In this document: positions 11,801-20,702 of the stretch, piece after piece
How the letters are laid out: each line of letters begins with the position of its first letter
Position numbering within the stretch: the stretch's first letter is position 1
NCBI RefSeq assembly: GCF_947179015.1
Contig: NZ_CAMXCM010000001.1
Coordinates: 731,387 to 795,386 of the forward strand
DNA from: Commensalibacter communis
GTDB taxonomy: Bacteria > Pseudomonadota > Alphaproteobacteria > Acetobacterales > Acetobacteraceae
Direction: 5' to 3'
Length of the DNA stretch: 64,000 nucleotides
Made by a program: the position numbers and the translations under genes
The notes under the pieces: generated by a model
Database searches by the model: none
What the model saw: the letters and a program-made list of their open reading frames with translations, nothing else
Told to the model about the DNA's origin: nothing

Positions 11801-12247
11801 AAAGAACGTCCTACGAAAAAGGGGACAAAGATGGCTTGGGTAGGACTGTCTGATAAAAGTGGTGCTTGCGAAGTAACTTTTTTCTCTGAAACGCTCAATC
11901 GTTCGAGAGATTTACTTGTCACAGGACGCATGGTCATCGTGACAGTTGATTTGCGTATGGATGAAGAAAATTTACGCGTTACAGCACAACATGTTGAGGA
12001 TCTGGAAGAGGCCATCACTGGATTAGTCAAAGAAATCAAAATCTGGGTGAAAGATTTAAATGCTGTTGAGAAAATATCTAGTATTCTAGAAAATGCCCAA
12101 AAAGGTAGAGGTAAAGTGGTGTTGGTGCCTCAATGCGTTAATCAGCAAGAAGTAGAAGTTATTTTACCCGAATTATACAATGTCTCTCCAATGTTAGCTC
12201 AGCATATCAAAGTTATTCAAGGTGTAGAAAGAGTAGAGCAGTACTAG
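8816..12247 (+). CDS. dnaE: DNA polymerase III subunit alpha
   Basis: Replicative C-family polymerase, 1143 residues, full length for DnaE1. The N-terminal PHP domain begins HLRNHSAYSLSQGAI. The catalytic palm carries GPGRGSGAGSLVAW near residue 360 and the aspartate motif PDFDIDFCQDRR near residue 398. HAAGVVIGD and FNKSHAAAYA follow, then the helix-hairpin-helix region and a C-terminal OB-fold (KKGTKMAWVGLSD). AAGG lies about 8 bases before the ATG. No frameshift was seen. It closes the conserved housekeeping block. Confidence 0.97.
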   Translation: MALAPFIHLRNHSAYSLSQGAIRVPKMVELAKKMNMPAIAITDTGNLFGALEFSKYCVDGGIQPIIGSQIGIPAIGENTEYARSWPIVLLAQNETGLLNLQYLSSEGFLKGDPSDPAVAVETICEHSEGLILLSGGTRGPIFKLLSEGQEKHASDLIEQFAKAFPDRLVIELNRLGIAEEKSIEPGIIGLADRYGLPLVATNECFFPTPDLYEAHDALICIAQGCTVDMQDRWKVTPENWFKPPEMMGELFADLPEACSNTIEIAKRCAVKIETRKPMLPQSRKIKEGMTADETLQQMAQAGLNDRLTAYPELSEDDRKIYQDRLEYEISVIQKMGFPGYFLIVADFIQWAKENDIPVGPGRGSGAGSLVAWALTITDLDPLRFNLLFERFLNPERVSMPDFDIDFCQDRRDEVIEYVRHAYGLNQVAQIITFGKLQARAAVRDVGRVLGLPFGMVNKVAELIPNNPAKPTTLGQAIDGEPRLQEMRDSDENIRRLMEVALQLEGLYRHAGTHAAGVVIGDRPLVELVPLYRDPRSDMLVTQYNMKFVEQVGLVKFDFLGLTTLTILQRAVNMLEKLGQYIDLSSIPLDDKLTYEMLSRGESGGVFQFEGAGMRDVLRQMQPTRIEDLIAAVALYRPGPMANIPDYCRRKHGEAWEPPHEQIRDILEETYGIMVYQEQVMQIAQKMAKYSLGGADLLRRAMGKKIRAEMDQQREIFTKGAIQNGVDEKKAIEVFDLMARFADYGFNKSHAAAYALVSYQTAWMKANYPVAFFAACMSLAIEKTDKLAVLRQEAKRINISVLPPDINKSGADFEIEKQEDGTYAIRYALAAIKRAGFSAMQAIAEARGKLPFKDLVDFAERIDCQNLNKGQLENLAKAGAFDSIEPNRHKVFASAEVILRRAHARKDEKASGQIGLFQMGDVKTVEPLKLPTVFEWPEIERLTMEAEAIGYHMTAHPLDSFRALLQKMAIQPMTNLEHLARSGNTRIRLAGCILNMKERPTKKGTKMAWVGLSDKSGACEVTFFSETLNRSRDLLVTGRMVIVTVDLRMDEENLRVTAQHVEDLEEAITGLVKEIKIWVKDLNAVEKISSILENAQKGRGKVVLVPQCVNQQEVEVILPELYNVSPMLAQHIKVIQGVERVEQY

Positions 12248-12390
12248 TCGGAAAAAATCAAGATAGGGTTTTAAATAGGATGTTCAAATAAAATAGTTAT
12301 TTCAATAATGTGGAATTTTAAACGGTGATATTATATTCGTTTTTGACTATGTCTTAATTGTTTAGATCACTTTTTTAGTTTACTTAGCAG

Positions 12391-12655
12391 ATGCAACTCA
12401 TTCATTTTCATTTTTTTGTAACATTTTTGAGTATTTTAGGTTTGATATTATTTTTATCTCAAAGCTTTGTAAAATCTCGAGATGGAATATTAGGGTTAAA
12501 ATTATTTCAATGATTACACTCAGTCTGGTATTTGCCAGTTTTAATTTTGTAGCTTTTTTATATGAAAGCTCTGGGTCATACGTATCCTTATGTAAAAATC
12601 TAACTTGGTTATGTTGTTAATAGTAGTTGCTGGTTATGTATTAACGAATATATAA
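12391..12655 (+). pseudogene. Decayed small membrane-protein gene in the post-dnaE gap
   Basis: The 448-base gap after dnaE has no intact gene. It does hold three consecutive short open stretches in different frames, each very hydrophobic: a 40-codon stretch from ATG 12391 (ends RDGILGLKLFQ), one from ATG 12510 (starts MITLSLVFASFNFVAF), and a last one ending at the TAA at 12653 (LVMLLIVVAGYVLTNI). Joined with two frameshifts they would make a roughly 85-90 residue, three-helix membrane protein. I do not recognise the family. Two tiny overlapping genes, or chance hydrophobicity in AT-rich DNA, are alternatives. Confidence 0.35.
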
Positions 12656-12695
12656 CTCGATAATTATAAATATTTCTGAGAATATAAGTGAATAG

Positions 12696-13142
12696 ATGAA
12701 TCAAAAAGTAATTTCTATAATCTATATCTGTTTAACACTTGTTGCGATTGGCTGCACTTTGCTCTTTTTCTCTGCATGGAACTCTGGCGCGTCCGTTGAA
12801 AATCAACTTCATGGAAAATTTTTAAAGAATTTTAATATAGATGTATGTGAAATCAATAAACGTAAAGTCTATATTTCAGGGTGGTCATATATTCCAAATC
12901 AAGATCATACCGTCACGAAGATATATGCAGAAATACAAAATGGTAAATTATTGCCTATTTCTAGCAATTTTATTATTCGACAAGATGTAAGTAAGCTATT
13001 CAGTGATGGTAAACTATATAAAAACTCAGGATTTCAAGCATCTAAACGATTAATTAATGAAAAAAACTTAACAAAAAAAATCTTTATTGTTACTCAAAAT
13101 GAAAATAATCTATCTTATGTTGCACAATTTGTCTGTAAATAA
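12696..13142 (+). CDS. Membrane-anchored hypothetical protein with a GW...R-DV-type beta domain
   Basis: 148 residues, no certain function. Residues about 5-27 form an N-terminal membrane anchor or uncleaved signal. The rest is predicted exported: CEINKRKVYISGWSYIP, then IRQDVSKLF and NSGFQAS. The pattern of strand, 'GW', 'R-x-DV' and 'GF' resembles a small beta domain I have seen beside or within bacterial surface-glycan enzymes; this is a pattern judgement only. The gene overlaps the following DUF6056-like gene, which argues for a joint role. Codon use is more AT-rich than in dnaE. Confidence 0.6.
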   Translation: MNQKVISIIYICLTLVAIGCTLLFFSAWNSGASVENQLHGKFLKNFNIDVCEINKRKVYISGWSYIPNQDHTVTKIYAEIQNGKLLPISSNFIIRQDVSKLFSDGKLYKNSGFQASKRLINEKNLTKKIFIVTQNENNLSYVAQFVCK

Positions 13143-14373
13143 ATATTTCAAAGTTTTTTGTTTTAGTATAATCGTTTTTTTGTTAATTTTGCTCTCTATA
13201 AGCGTGCATCTTGACCGAGCTACGGATGATGATTTCTTTCTATCAATTGTAGATCATTGGAATATTGTTGATTTTCTAGTAGAGCGATATAAAATATGGA
13301 CAGGACGCATCCCTTTAGAAGCTCTGATGGTGTCTACGATTAATTATCCAATCTTTTGGAGAATGGCAATACCTTTGTCTTTGTTGCTATTATCGACTTC
13401 GATTAGCAAGATAGTATGCCAAAAAGTAACATTATATTATACTTTCATAATTTTAATATTATTGTTTGCAATACCACTTTTTATTAATGCCAATGCGGCA
13501 TGGTGGATCACAGGTTTTTATATTTATTTACTGCCTTTATCCTTAGCAACATATGCAATTTCATTCATATTAAATCAAACACAATCTAAGATACAATTTA
13601 TTTTAGTTTGTATGACGACATTTTTTTTTGCCTATGCCGAGCAAATAGGTGTTTTCTTCTTTTTGATCGTATTTACTGTTTTCTATAGTGAGAAAAGAAC
13701 TCGAAATTATAAAAATTTTATTATTTATGGTTTAGCGCTTATTAATTTTTTTATATCAATCACAGCACCTGGGAATTATGTAAGGTTACGCGCAGAAACA
13801 TGGAGTTGGTTTCCTGACTATCTTAATTATTCGTTTATACAAAAGCTAAGCTTTGGCTTTGATAAACTTCATCAATTATTTGGGTTTTACTGGAATATTC
13901 CTCTGATAATATTTATGCTTTTATTGGCTCTGTTATATATAGTTTATGGAACCAAATTTCTTGTTGGTAATATGTGTTTGGCAACAGTTATTGCATTTAC
14001 GAGTATTTCCATAGTTCAGTGGAATGGTCTTAGTTTTCCTTTATTTGGGAAAAACTTTTTAAATGCAAATATACTTAATGCAGAGAAGTGGGTTTCAGTA
14101 TCGACCTACATTTCATATTTTTTTGTGATGATGGTGATAATATCTCTTCTTGTTTTAATACTTGCAACATTAAAGAATAACCATACAAAATTAATGGTTT
14201 TGAGTATCTTTACAGTAGGTATTTTGGACACAATTATTATTGGTTTGTCACCAACAATATACGCTTCCAGTCTTCGAGTAGACTATGTATTTGAAGTTTG
14301 TTGTGTAATGAACTGTATGTATTTAATCCATCATATCAATCAATTGAACCACAGAGAAACACAACAAACTTAA
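13099..14373 (+). CDS. Polytopic membrane protein, DUF6056 / GT-C-like
   Basis: About 425 residues with about ten hydrophobic helices. Soon after the first helix comes an extracytoplasmic loop with ATDDDFF, and further on WTGRIPLEAL. This arrangement of acidic residues after helix 1 and a W-x-GR motif is typical of the DUF6056 group and resembles GT-C glycosyltransferases that use lipid-linked sugars. The start is uncertain: ATG 13099 is used; TTG 13087 and ATG 13117 are alternatives. All overlap the end of the preceding gene. Inferred role: decoration of a surface glycan. Substrate cannot be told. Confidence 0.65.
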   Translation: MKIIYLMLHNLSVNKYFKVFCFSIIVFLLILLSISVHLDRATDDDFFLSIVDHWNIVDFLVERYKIWTGRIPLEALMVSTINYPIFWRMAIPLSLLLLSTSISKIVCQKVTLYYTFIILILLFAIPLFINANAAWWITGFYIYLLPLSLATYAISFILNQTQSKIQFILVCMTTFFFAYAEQIGVFFFLIVFTVFYSEKRTRNYKNFIIYGLALINFFISITAPGNYVRLRAETWSWFPDYLNYSFIQKLSFGFDKLHQLFGFYWNIPLIIFMLLLALLYIVYGTKFLVGNMCLATVIAFTSISIVQWNGLSFPLFGKNFLNANILNAEKWVSVSTYISYFFVMMVIISLLVLILATLKNNHTKLMVLSIFTVGILDTIIIGLSPTIYASSLRVDYVFEVCCVMNCMYLIHHINQLNHRETQQT

Positions 14374-14379
14374 TATAAG

Positions 14380-14979
14380 TTATTTAATTGATTTTATCCA
14401 TTCTTCGTGATTAATCACGTGTGAGAAAAATGTCAGATCTTTTTCTAATGCTGTATTATGTTCTTGCATACTCAAAGTTGCACAACAGTCACTGAGTGTC
14501 GTAACATCGTAGCCTTTTTCGTAGGCAGTGCGCACAGTTGATTCGACACAACAATTGGTTAAAAAACCACATATTGCGACTGACTGGATATTTAACTGGC
14601 GTAAAATAAAATCTAGGTTTGTGCTATAAAAAGCATCTAGGCCACGTTTGCCTTCAAGAGTAATATCTGTTTGTAAAGGCTTAACATCTTCAATAATTTG
14701 TGCGCCCCAACTATTTTGGCGAAATGCTTTGGTTTCAACAAGTTTTTGTAAAACACCATAAGTTGGTTTTCTAATTTCACGATAGTAATTAGGAAAACTG
14801 ATCGGAGAATGAATAATATGGATTCCTTTTTCCCTGGCTGCTTTCAATGCAGCTTTGCTGTTTGCCAACATATTAGTTTGTTGCATACAATCTTTGACTC
14901 CCTCGTGTAAAGCACCATTCTCGGAGGTAAAATCATGTTGATATTCAATTAAAATTAATGCGGTTTGTGATGCAGTCAT
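14380..14979 (-). CDS. Isochorismatase-family cysteine hydrolase
   Basis: 199 residues with the isochorismatase/nicotinamidase fold. The first catalytic acid is in LILIEYQHDF, the catalytic lysine region is LEGKRGLDAF, and the nucleophile is the cysteine of GFLTNCCVESTVR. The double cysteine with VEST is common in the amide-hydrolase branch. The substrate cannot be named. It converges with the DUF6056-like gene and is divergent from panB, with an AT-rich 140-base spacer between. A second, distinct member of the superfamily (PncA) lies at 16.9 kb. Confidence 0.85.
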   Translation of the reverse strand: MTASQTALILIEYQHDFTSENGALHEGVKDCMQQTNMLANSKAALKAAREKGIHIIHSPISFPNYYREIRKPTYGVLQKLVETKAFRQNSWGAQIIEDVKPLQTDITLEGKRGLDAFYSTNLDFILRQLNIQSVAICGFLTNCCVESTVRTAYEKGYDVTTLSDCCATLSMQEHNTALEKDLTFFSHVINHEEWIKSIK

Positions 14980-15122
14980 AAAAGAACCTTTAATATTTTA
15001 TAAAATTAATAATTTACATTCTACTTTTAAAGGATGTACTATGTTTAAAGTGATAGTAAATACATATTACTATTTTACAAAATTTTATTTTATATATTTT
15101 AATAGAAGCAAAGTTATTATTG

Positions 15123-15944
15123 ATGAGTAATACACCTGTAAAACGTTTAAGTGTGCCAAATATTATGGCAAAAAAAGGCAAAGAGCCAATTGTTTCTTTG
15201 ACCGCTTATACAACCCCAGTGGCGCAATTGATGGATGATGATGTTGATTTGATCCTAGTCGGTGATTCATTGGGAATGGTGATTTATGGATTGGATACAA
15301 CACTAGCGGTTACAACGGAAATGATGATCGCGCATGGTCAAGCGGTAATGCGTGGCTCTAAAAAAGCATGCGTGATGGTGGATTTGCCTTTTGGTTCTTA
15401 TCAAGAAAGTCCAGAGCAAGCATTTCGCACAGCTTCTCGTATTTTACAAGAAACAGGTGCAGCAGCAGTAAAGCTGGAGGGTGGTGAGGAAATGGCTGAA
15501 ACGGTGGAGTTTCTAACCAAACGAAATATTCCTGTATGCGGACATGTCGGATTAATGCCTCAAGCCGTGCAAATGATGGGTGGATTTAAGGTTGCGGGTA
15601 AAAATGATGCTGGCGTGCAAAAAGTTATTCGTGACAGTCATGCCATTGCGGATGCTGGGGCGTTTGCAGTGGTATTAGAAGGGGTTGTTGAACCCGTAGC
15701 AGAAACCATTACACAGCAACTTTCTATTCCTACGATCGGTATTGGTGCCTCGCCAGCTTGTGATGGTCAAGTCTTGGTTTGTGATGATATTTTTGGCGTG
15801 TTTCAAGGGTTTAAACCGAAATTTGTAAAACGTTATGCGCAGGTTGGGCAAACGATGCAAGATGCAGCAAAGCAATATGCAGATGAAGTGCGCTCTAGGG
15901 CATTTCCAAGTATGGAATATTGTTTTCAGCCTAATAAGAAATAG
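15123..15944 (+). CDS. panB: 3-methyl-2-oxobutanoate hydroxymethyltransferase
   Basis: Makes ketopantoate from 2-oxoisovalerate and methylene-tetrahydrofolate, the first committed step of pantothenate synthesis. It has 273 residues from ATG 15123; a TTG three bases earlier is less likely. Motifs are [32 protein letters not shown] and CGHVGLMPQ, with the C-terminal [15 protein letters not shown]. No panC or panE lies next to it. Pantothenate would feed coaX at 3 kb. It ends at a hairpin shared with the opposing gene. Confidence 0.96.
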   Translation: MSNTPVKRLSVPNIMAKKGKEPIVSLTAYTTPVAQLMDDDVDLILVGDSLGMVIYGLDTTLAVTTEMMIAHGQAVMRGSKKACVMVDLPFGSYQESPEQAFRTASRILQETGAAAVKLEGGEEMAETVEFLTKRNIPVCGHVGLMPQAVQMMGGFKVAGKNDAGVQKVIRDSHAIADAGAFAVVLEGVVEPVAETITQQLSIPTIGIGASPACDGQVLVCDDIFGVFQGFKPKFVKRYAQVGQTMQDAAKQYADEVRSRAFPSMEYCFQPNKK

Positions 15945-15954
15945 GTGTAAGTTG

Positions 15955-15982
15955 CCATGATCTAAAATTAGGTCATGGTTTT
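15955..15982. terminator. Hairpin terminator between panB and the nuclease-like gene
   Basis: CCATGATC / GGTCATGG stem (8 bp with one G-U pair), 8-nt loop, followed by TTTT on the plus strand. It starts 11 bases after the panB stop. The convergent gene on the minus strand ends at 15981, inside the T-run, so the hairpin may serve both genes. Confidence 0.6.
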
Positions 15983-16874
15983 AATCTAAATTTTTAATGT
16001 TACCATCTTTAAATACTATCTGTTTTTTGTTGGTAGTATAGTTATGAATGATCCCCAGTATTTGTTGCATCAGATCGATATTAATATTGTGTTTTGTGGG
16101 TTTATCCCAACAGTAAGTTAGATTGTATCCTTTAAGCTTTACTTCTAAATCACTGTCTATAAATTTTAAATATGAATTATCTAATATTTCGCCATAAACA
16201 CCTTGTTTATCCTCATAGTGCTTATTAACAATTTTTTCTTTTGCGTAGATTGCAAACTCCTCTAATGAGAGTTGAGTATTTTTAGTTTTATTGACTATAT
16301 AAGAGTTATTATCTATAGCGCCATTTTTAAATTTTTGTTTTATTGTTTGTTGAATGAAGGGAGGTTGTAGTGTGAACCAAGAGATGTCTGGTTCAAAATT
16401 CATAGATTTTATTTGAATAGGCTTTATAATCATAGTGCATATAATCTGACGTATTAACTGGATACCATCTTTTGTTATAAAATCTTTATCATTAGCTCCT
16501 CTAACAACTAATAAGTCAATATTATGTTTTTCAGCTTTTGTTAATGCTCCACTTTGATATCCGGTTTTAGTGGCATAAATTAATCTAAGGCCTGGAATAT
16601 CAATAGTTTTTCCTAAAAAAGCATCAATTTTCTCAATACTTACTTTGGAAGCATAGTCTTTACACTCTATAACACTGCAATATTGATATCTACCATATTC
16701 AAACTCCCAATATAGGTCAAATTCTCTAGCTATTTCATTTTTATCGTGTATTATTTTGTTGCGTTCAATAGTTATATGTTTCGTAGGGCTAAGATCTGAA
16801 TTTGATAAATTCAGGATTGTTTCTTGTATAATTTTAACGAAGTTTTCGTATTCTGTACCAGTGTTTTTGGCCAC
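15981..16874 (-). CDS. PD-(D/E)XK nuclease-like protein, possible restriction endonuclease
   Basis: 297 residues. The N-terminal half shows the PD-(D/E)XK pattern: an acidic REFDLYWEF strand (about residues 49-57), then CSVIECKDYA about 15 residues on, where E-x-K would be the catalytic pair, then VSIEKIDAFLGK and LRLIYATKTGYQSGA. These segments resemble Mrr-type restriction endonucleases and related DNA-binding nucleases. The C-terminal half is unrecognised. No methyltransferase or specificity subunit is adjacent, so it is either a modification-dependent (type IV-like) enzyme or an orphan. The gene is noticeably AT-rich, which suggests transfer. Confidence 0.6.
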   Translation of the reverse strand: MAKNTGTEYENFVKIIQETILNLSNSDLSPTKHITIERNKIIHDKNEIAREFDLYWEFEYGRYQYCSVIECKDYASKVSIEKIDAFLGKTIDIPGLRLIYATKTGYQSGALTKAEKHNIDLLVVRGANDKDFITKDGIQLIRQIICTMIIKPIQIKSMNFEPDISWFTLQPPFIQQTIKQKFKNGAIDNNSYIVNKTKNTQLSLEEFAIYAKEKIVNKHYEDKQGVYGEILDNSYLKFIDSDLEVKLKGYNLTYCWDKPTKHNINIDLMQQILGIIHNYTTNKKQIVFKDGNIKNLD

Positions 16875-16944
16875 GATTCACCATAAAATTATAATTAAAA
16901 GATTACTTTTTAAGAGTTTATCATAAAATTTTTTAATATTGCAG

Positions 16945-17601
16945 TTAAACAATAATATCATTGCTGGTAAGGTAAATTACACCTAATTCTTGTAATTCAT
17001 GCCTTGCTTTGTTTGCTGTTGTTTCATACTTTTTCATAGGAAGCGCAACAGGTTTGGTCGCATCTTGAATAATATAAGTTTGAAACCCAGCTTTAACAGC
17101 ATCTTGGGCGGAATAGGCAACACAGAAATCTTCTGCCAAGCCTGTGTAGAATATTCGTTTAATGCCAATATTTTGTAACCAGCCAACTAATCCTGTTGAA
17201 GTCATCTGATCATTTTCATAAAAGGCAGAATAGCTATCAATATGCTGATGCCATCCTTTGCGAAGGATCATTTGGAAATATTGTTGTTGTAATTTAGATG
17301 ATAATTCTGCGCCGAATGTATTTTGCACAGCATGGGCAGGCCATAAAGTTTGTTGACCATAAGGCAATTCTATTTCGTCATAAGGCTTAGCACCCAAATG
17401 GTTTTCAGCAAAAGAAATATGATTTTTGGGATGCCAATCTTGCGTGGCAAAAGAACGTTGAAAGCGGTGGGTTAACAGGTGGTTAATGACAGGAATAATA
17501 TGATCCCCATCCTTTACACCCAGCGCCCCACCAGGCAAAAAGTCATTTTGCACATCAATCACAGCCAAAATATCGGTTTGTTGATTAATGTGCATTTTCA
17601 T
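16945..17601 (-). CDS. pncA: Nicotinamidase
   Basis: Deamidates nicotinamide to nicotinate for NAD salvage. The 218 residues have the full PncA layout: DVQNDFLPGGAL with the catalytic aspartate, the TQDWHPKNHISF metal-binding DxH segment, RKGWHQHIDSYSAF with the catalytic lysine, and GLAEDFCVAYSA with the nucleophilic cysteine. It starts one base after the htpG stop on the same strand, so it is probably cotranscribed and could be induced with htpG under heat or protein stress. Confidence 0.93.
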   Translation of the reverse strand: MKMHINQQTDILAVIDVQNDFLPGGALGVKDGDHIIPVINHLLTHRFQRSFATQDWHPKNHISFAENHLGAKPYDEIELPYGQQTLWPAHAVQNTFGAELSSKLQQQYFQMILRKGWHQHIDSYSAFYENDQMTSTGLVGWLQNIGIKRIFYTGLAEDFCVAYSAQDAVKAGFQTYIIQDATKPVALPMKKYETTANKARHELQELGVIYLTSNDIIV

Positions 17602-17602
17602 T

Positions 17603-19453
17603 TTATTTACCTGTTAACGCAGTTGCAATACGACGAGCAAACAAGGTTGGATCAACGGGCATTTCACCATCTTGAACACGCGCAAGATCAAGCAAAATAG
17701 TTGCTTCTTCACTGATATCTTTGCCATCTTTTGCTTTAAGAACCAAAGATTTAATCCAAGGATGATTTGGATTTAATTCCAACACAGGGGCAGGAGAAGG
17801 CATCGTTTTATCATTACGGCGCATAAGGCGCTGCATTTGTAAATCTGGCCCACCAGCAGAAGCGGCCAAGATTACAGGACTATCAACAAGGCGCTGTGTT
17901 GTGCGAACTTCAGTAACTTTGTCAGCTAGGATTTCTTTTAGAGATTTTAAAAGACCTTCTTCTTCTTCGCTGTTTACATGTTCGACATCACCCATTAGCT
18001 TTTCAAGATCTTCTTTGGCTTGAGTAATGCTGCGTAAAGGTTTTTCTGCATATTTACCTACGCGATCAGGCCAGAAAGCATCAACAGCATCGGTAAAGAG
18101 TAATACTTCAATACCTTGCGCTTTAAATCCTTCCAACTGAGGAGAAGAGGCAAGAATATCTTTGGAATCTCCAGCAAGATAATAGATTGCTTCTTGGTTT
18201 TCTTTCATCCGAGAAACATAATCGGGTAGGGTTGTGAAGTCTTCTTGGGTAGAAGAGTAAAATCTTGAAAGCTTAATGATACTTTCTGAATGTTCTCCAT
18301 TTTCCCAAAGGCCTTCTTTGAAAATCGCCCCAAAGAGATTCCAGAATGTTTTGTATTTTTCATCGTCTTCTGAAAGCTTAGTCAATTCTGATATCACACG
18401 ATTGGTTAATGCTTTGCGGATACGTGCCAATACAGGCGTATTTTGTAACATTTCCCGAGAAACGTTTAATGGTAAATCTTCCGTATCAACGATCCCTTGG
18501 ATAAAGCGTAACCAAGCAGGAAGCATTTCAGCTTCATCCGTAATGAACATACGACGAACATGCAGGCGAACTTTACTTTTTCTTTCTTGATCCACAGGTT
18601 CAAAAGGAGAAATCATCCCTGGGATAAAGAGTAAAGAAGTGAACTCAAAGACACCCTCGGCATGCCATAATAAAGTTGCCAAAGGTTTATCAAATAAATG
18701 CGTAATATGGCGATAGAAGTCTTCAAGTTGTTCATCTGTAATTTCACTGCGAGGTTTGCGCCATAAAGCGGTACCTTCATTCGCGTTTCGTTCTTCTTCA
18801 TCGCCTTGCTTAATCGCAATCGGCCATGCAATATGATCCGCCCATTTACGAATAATATTTCCAAGACGCATGCTTTCTAAATATTCATCAGCATCGCTTT
18901 TGATATGAAGAATAATGGTTGTGCCTGCGGTTTCACGCGTTGCTTCAGTAAGCGTATATTGACCTTTGCCTTCAGAAGTCCAGCTCCAAGCTTCATTTGT
19001 TCCTGCACGGCGAGAGATCACTTCAACTTTGTCTGCCACCATAAATGCAGAGTAAAAGCCAACGCCAAATTGACCAATTAAGTTGGGACGATCTTCTGGT
19101 TTGGTGTCTTTTAATTGTTTTTCAAACGCTCTGGTTCCAGAACGCGCAATCGTTCCTAAATTTTGAATAATTTCTTCTTTGCTCATTCCAACACCATCAT
19201 CGCTGATGGTCAAAAGATGAGCCTCTTTATCAACGCTTAGGCGAATTTGAGGGGTTACAGGAAGTGCACAAGCTTCGTTTGTTAATGCCTCAAACCGTCT
19301 TCTGTCCATTGCGTCGGCAGAGTTAGCGATCAATTCTCTTAAAAATATTTCTCGTTCTGAATAAAGGGCGTGAACCACTAAATCCATTAGACGTTCGACT
19401 TCGGCACTAAATTGATGTTGTTCTTCTTTTGGTGCAGATGTTTCTGTACTCAT
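17603..19453 (-). CDS. htpG: Molecular chaperone HtpG (Hsp90)
   Basis: ATP-dependent Hsp90 chaperone, 616 residues. The start is the ATG at 19453, preceded by AAGGAAAC; the open frame extends further upstream but without homology. GHKL ATPase motifs are present: [12 protein letters not shown] (E and N of the Bergerat fold), ISDDGVGMS and [11 protein letters not shown], followed by the middle domain with [11 protein letters not shown] and a C-terminal dimerisation domain. A TATAAT-like hexamer lies at 19512-19517 on its strand. It is divergent from the CoA-binding gene at 19555. Confidence 0.96.
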   Translation of the reverse strand: MSTETSAPKEEQHQFSAEVERLMDLVVHALYSEREIFLRELIANSADAMDRRRFEALTNEACALPVTPQIRLSVDKEAHLLTISDDGVGMSKEEIIQNLGTIARSGTRAFEKQLKDTKPEDRPNLIGQFGVGFYSAFMVADKVEVISRRAGTNEAWSWTSEGKGQYTLTEATRETAGTTIILHIKSDADEYLESMRLGNIIRKWADHIAWPIAIKQGDEEERNANEGTALWRKPRSEITDEQLEDFYRHITHLFDKPLATLLWHAEGVFEFTSLLFIPGMISPFEPVDQERKSKVRLHVRRMFITDEAEMLPAWLRFIQGIVDTEDLPLNVSREMLQNTPVLARIRKALTNRVISELTKLSEDDEKYKTFWNLFGAIFKEGLWENGEHSESIIKLSRFYSSTQEDFTTLPDYVSRMKENQEAIYYLAGDSKDILASSPQLEGFKAQGIEVLLFTDAVDAFWPDRVGKYAEKPLRSITQAKEDLEKLMGDVEHVNSEEEEGLLKSLKEILADKVTEVRTTQRLVDSPVILAASAGGPDLQMQRLMRRNDKTMPSPAPVLELNPNHPWIKSLVLKAKDGKDISEEATILLDLARVQDGEMPVDPTLFARRIATALTGK

Positions 19454-19554
19454 AAAAATAAGTTTCCTTAATGTTGTTAAATAAAAATAGTTTTTTAAAT
19501 TTTCGAGTAATATTATACAATAAATAGGGGTAAAAAATAAAGAGGGTAAACGTA

Positions 19555-19980
19555 ATGGCAAAGATTTTAACCAGTCGCTTTGATATTCTTAGTGCTTTAT
19601 CGCAAGTGAAAACAATCGCATTGATCGGCGCGTCCAACAAACCAGATCGTCCAAGCTATGGTGTGATGAAAAGCCTATTGGGCTATGGATTTAACGTTAT
19701 TCCTGTTAATCCAATCTTAGCTGGAAAAATGATTTTAGGGCAAACAGTATATGCAACTTTATCTGATATTGATGCGTCAATTGATATGGTAGAGATTTTC
19801 CGTAATGCAGAAGCCGTGCCTGCGATTGTTGATGAAATATTGGGACTAAAAATGACGCATAAATTAATATGGATGCAATTAAATATCATTCACGAGGTTG
19901 CTGCAAAACGTGCTGTGGATGCAGGAATTGACGTGGTGATGGATCGATGTCCTGTGATTGAGTTGGGGTTGCATGGATAA
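19555..19980 (+). CDS. CoA-binding domain protein (YccU-like)
   Basis: 141 residues forming a single Rossmann-type CoA_binding domain, as in E. coli YccU. Motifs are [28 protein letters not shown], and near the end [10 protein letters not shown]. Members bind acyl-CoA or CoA, but their physiological role is not established. The gene is divergent from htpG, with 101 bases between the two starts. Standalone. Confidence 0.85.
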   Translation: MAKILTSRFDILSALSQVKTIALIGASNKPDRPSYGVMKSLLGYGFNVIPVNPILAGKMILGQTVYATLSDIDASIDMVEIFRNAEAVPAIVDEILGLKMTHKLIWMQLNIIHEVAAKRAVDAGIDVVMDRCPVIELGLHG

Positions 19981-20062
19981 TATGTTAAGTTGATATCAAT
20001 TTAATTACTGATCTAGATATTAACCATAATTTCATAATTTACTTTTAAAAAGATCTTCAATA

Positions 20063-20695
20063 ATGCTTTTACTAATCATGGTCTTGGTGATGGTTGCTAT
20101 ACCAGTGGTTATTATCTTTTTTGTTGCTCGAAAGAAATTTAGAAATTCGGATATTTTGCTTGCTTTTATATTTTTTATAGCTTGCCTTTACCTTGGATTT
20201 TCAAGAGACTTTGCTATTTTTATATTGAGCCTTTTTATTTTTATTGGTTTATTCTTATTAGCTTTCGCTGTTACTATTTATAAATACAAGCAAAATAAAT
20301 CTATTCGAAATCTGTTAACATCCATGGTTCTAATCGTTTTAGCTCCCATAGCTGCAGTAATCTCAACCCAATTTTATCTATACAAAGCGTTTTATCAATG
20401 GATTTTGTTTCATCCAGTGCAATTTATGGATGCCAAAGCACAAGAGGGTTTTTTACAAGAGATTGATTCATGGAGTTTTGAAGATATGTATACTCCGCTT
20501 ATGCTCGCATCTAGTCAGCATTATAATCTGACCGTATTAGATGATCTTAAATTATGGAAAGCAGAGAATGGAATTGTTTGTGATATAGCCCAAGTATATA
20601 AAATATATCCAAAATTATATTTGATACAGCCATTTGAGATGATGCCAGCATATACCAATGAAGATTGTTATAAAAAATCAGATCTTAACAAATAG
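20063..20695 (+). CDS. Hypothetical membrane protein
   Basis: 210 residues, not recognised. The N-terminal 120 residues hold four hydrophobic helices separated by short basic loops (RKKFRNSD, KYKQNKS). The C-terminal 90 residues are soluble, with WSFEDMYTPLMLASSQHYN, resembling the start of an ankyrin-type repeat, and a few cysteines. It has codon use like the AT-rich accessory genes here. It converges with the next gene, with 7 bases between stops. No function is proposed. Confidence 0.6.
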   Translation: MLLLIMVLVMVAIPVVIIFFVARKKFRNSDILLAFIFFIACLYLGFSRDFAIFILSLFIFIGLFLLAFAVTIYKYKQNKSIRNLLTSMVLIVLAPIAAVISTQFYLYKAFYQWILFHPVQFMDAKAQEGFLQEIDSWSFEDMYTPLMLASSQHYNLTVLDDLKLWKAENGIVCDIAQVYKIYPKLYLIQPFEMMPAYTNEDCYKKSDLNK

Positions 20696-20702
20696 AGATG
20701 GG

